Shown one piece after another: positions 63,266 to 64,000 of a stretch of 64,000 bases of DNA. The stretch's first letter is position 1. Each line of letters begins with the position of its first letter. The notes under the pieces were generated by a model. The model saw only the letters and a list, made by a program, of their open reading frames with translations. It searched no databases and had not been told where the DNA came from. The stretch covers positions 3,772,001 to 3,836,000 of the forward strand of contig NZ_CP133217.1 in the NCBI RefSeq assembly GCF_030930995.1. The letters run 5' to 3'. Position numbers and translations under genes: made by a program. Origin of the DNA: Thiothrix subterranea (lineage in GTDB: Bacteria; Pseudomonadota; Gammaproteobacteria; Thiotrichales; Thiotrichaceae).

Positions 63266-63841
63266 ATGCCAGCACTCGCCGAAAAACTAAAAATCACCCC
63301 AGAAGACTACCTCACCGCAGAAATCGACGCGCCCACCCGCAGCGAATACGTACAAGGCGAAATCTACGCAATAGCAGGCGCAAGCGACGGACATGTAACC
63401 GTAAACGCCAACCTGATCACCCTGATCAAACCCCATCTACGCGGCTCTGGCTGTAAACCTTACATCAACGACATGAAAGTGCGGATCGGCACGGATGATG
63501 CCTACTACTACCCCGACCTGCTGGTTTCCTGCGACCCTGCCGACCACAAACGCAACTACATCAAACAATCCCCACTGTTAATCGTCGAGATTCTGTCATC
63601 CAGCACCGAAGCCTACGACCGAGGCGGCAAGTTTGCCTTTTACCGCCAATTGACCAGCTTGCAAGAATACGTACTGATTGATCCGCGCACCTACCGCGTC
63701 GACGTATTCCGCCGCACCCCACAAAACCGCTGGGAATTGTTCAATTTTGAAGGGGCTGATGCTGAAGTCGAATTTGCCAGCATTAACTTTCACTGCCCGA
63801 TGCAAGCCGTTTACGAAGACGTGGATTTTGAAATGGTTTAA
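63266..63841 (+). CDS. Uma2-family protein
   Basis: About 191 aa from MPALAEKLKITPEDYLTAEI; a longer frame begins at 63209. Uma2 core: SEYVQGEIYAIAGASDGHVT, VRIGTDDAYYYPDLLVSCDP, LLIVEILSSSTEAYDRGGKF and AFYRQLTSLQEYVLIDP. Typical length and complete. Function unknown. Flanked on both sides by broken PIN modules. Confidence 0.88.
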   Translation: MPALAEKLKITPEDYLTAEIDAPTRSEYVQGEIYAIAGASDGHVTVNANLITLIKPHLRGSGCKPYINDMKVRIGTDDAYYYPDLLVSCDPADHKRNYIKQSPLLIVEILSSSTEAYDRGGKFAFYRQLTSLQEYVLIDPRTYRVDVFRRTPQNRWELFNFEGADAEVEFASINFHCPMQAVYEDVDFEMV

Positions 63842-63847
63842 CAAACA

Positions 63848-63944
63848 TCATTTAAACGGATTACGAATCACAACCGTCACGAAAAACTCCTGCAATACCT
63901 GCGCACTCAACACCAATGGTATCCGCAAAATAGCTACCGATCAT
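63848..63944 (-). pseudogene. PIN toxin remnant, internally deleted
   Basis: ATG at 63944 opens MIGSYFADT, the PIN first strand, then the frame is lost. In another frame VLSAQVLQEFFVTVVIRNPF, ending at the stop at 63848, matches the PIN segment with the second acidic residue (QVLQEFF). The part between, and everything after, is missing. The start overlaps the antitoxin stop (63934) by 11 bases. Confidence 0.7.
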
Positions 63945-64000
63945 ACAATTCACCCCGCGTCCAACGACGACCTTCACTAGCCGCCGTAGAACGTTCAGCG
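63934..64000 (-). CDS. C-terminal end of a ribbon-helix-helix antitoxin (5' part outside window)
   Basis: The last codons (AERSTAASEGRRWTRGELYD then R) match the tail of the antitoxin at 62920 (STGRKWTREELYER). It is cut by the window edge. It belongs with the PIN remnant that overlaps its stop. Confidence 0.75.
   Translation of the reverse strand, partial: AERSTAASEGRRWTRGELYDR

Overview
The window looks like chromosome of a sulfur-oxidising gammaproteobacterium of the Thiothrix/Thiolinea type (order Thiotrichales). This is inferred from gene order (isc cluster; trpBA-accD-folC-SPOR-cvpA-purF-metZ; rpsU-yqeY-hemE), a full hyp set for [NiFe]-hydrogenase maturation, and a DsrE-like protein. 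No rRNA or tRNA gene, CRISPR array or complete prophage was seen.

Layout. 1-4.8 kb (minus): iscR-iscS-iscU-iscA-hscB-hscA (hscA runs off the edge), with cysE just upstream. 5.7-18.1 kb (minus): hydrogenase maturation genes in the order hypA, hypB, (71-aa gene, gcvR-like), hypC, hypD, hypE, hypF. The series is interrupted by an AbrB/PIN toxin-antitoxin pair and by a 4.7-kb degraded accessory island at 8.1-12.85 kb. The island holds type I restriction-modification remnants, a DUF1016 fragment, a YafQ toxin fragment, Uma2, YkgJ-like and metallophosphoesterase genes, a REP-associated tyrosine transposase (RAYT) and a REP array. 18-29.6 kb: housekeeping genes (nitroreductase, cysZ-like, tsaB, yoaA/dinG-like helicase, TPR lipoprotein, PBP1b, kinase-like protein, ratA, rnfH, bamE, fur). 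29.6-43.5 kb: a signalling block with four sensor kinases and three LuxR-type response regulators, interrupted by a 562-aa unknown protein and rpsU-yqeY-hemE. 43.6-49.1 kb: exported and envelope proteins (TlpA-like, three small exported proteins from AT-rich DNA, a membrane protein, DsrE-like, a Deg-like pseudoprotease). 49.1-58.4 kb (minus): metZ, L,D-transpeptidase, purF, cvpA, SPOR protein, folC, accD, trpA, trpB. 58.4-64 kb: toxin-antitoxin modules and toxin remnants, two Uma2 genes, and an AT-rich trio of membrane/lipoprotein genes.

Most notable. (1) Two adjacent paralogous sensor kinases have complementary defects: one keeps the phosphoacceptor histidine but has lost the ATP-binding motifs, and the other keeps the ATP-binding motifs but has Asn at the histidine position. 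(2) Three nearby promoters share an identical 16-base box, TACGAAAGTAGCATTG, whose last three bases start a -35 element with a -10 exactly 16 bases further on. This predicts a local regulon of exported proteins, plausibly controlled by one of the neighbouring LuxR-type regulators. (3) In that regulon area lies a Deg-family protein with all three catalytic residues replaced. (4) Three PIN toxin genes in the last 4 kb are truncated or internally deleted near the first active-site strand while their antitoxin frames stay open. (5) REP and other palindromic elements have inserted in frame into hypF, the RAYT gene itself and an hsdM remnant.

All identifications come from reading translated sequence and motifs; no database search was run.
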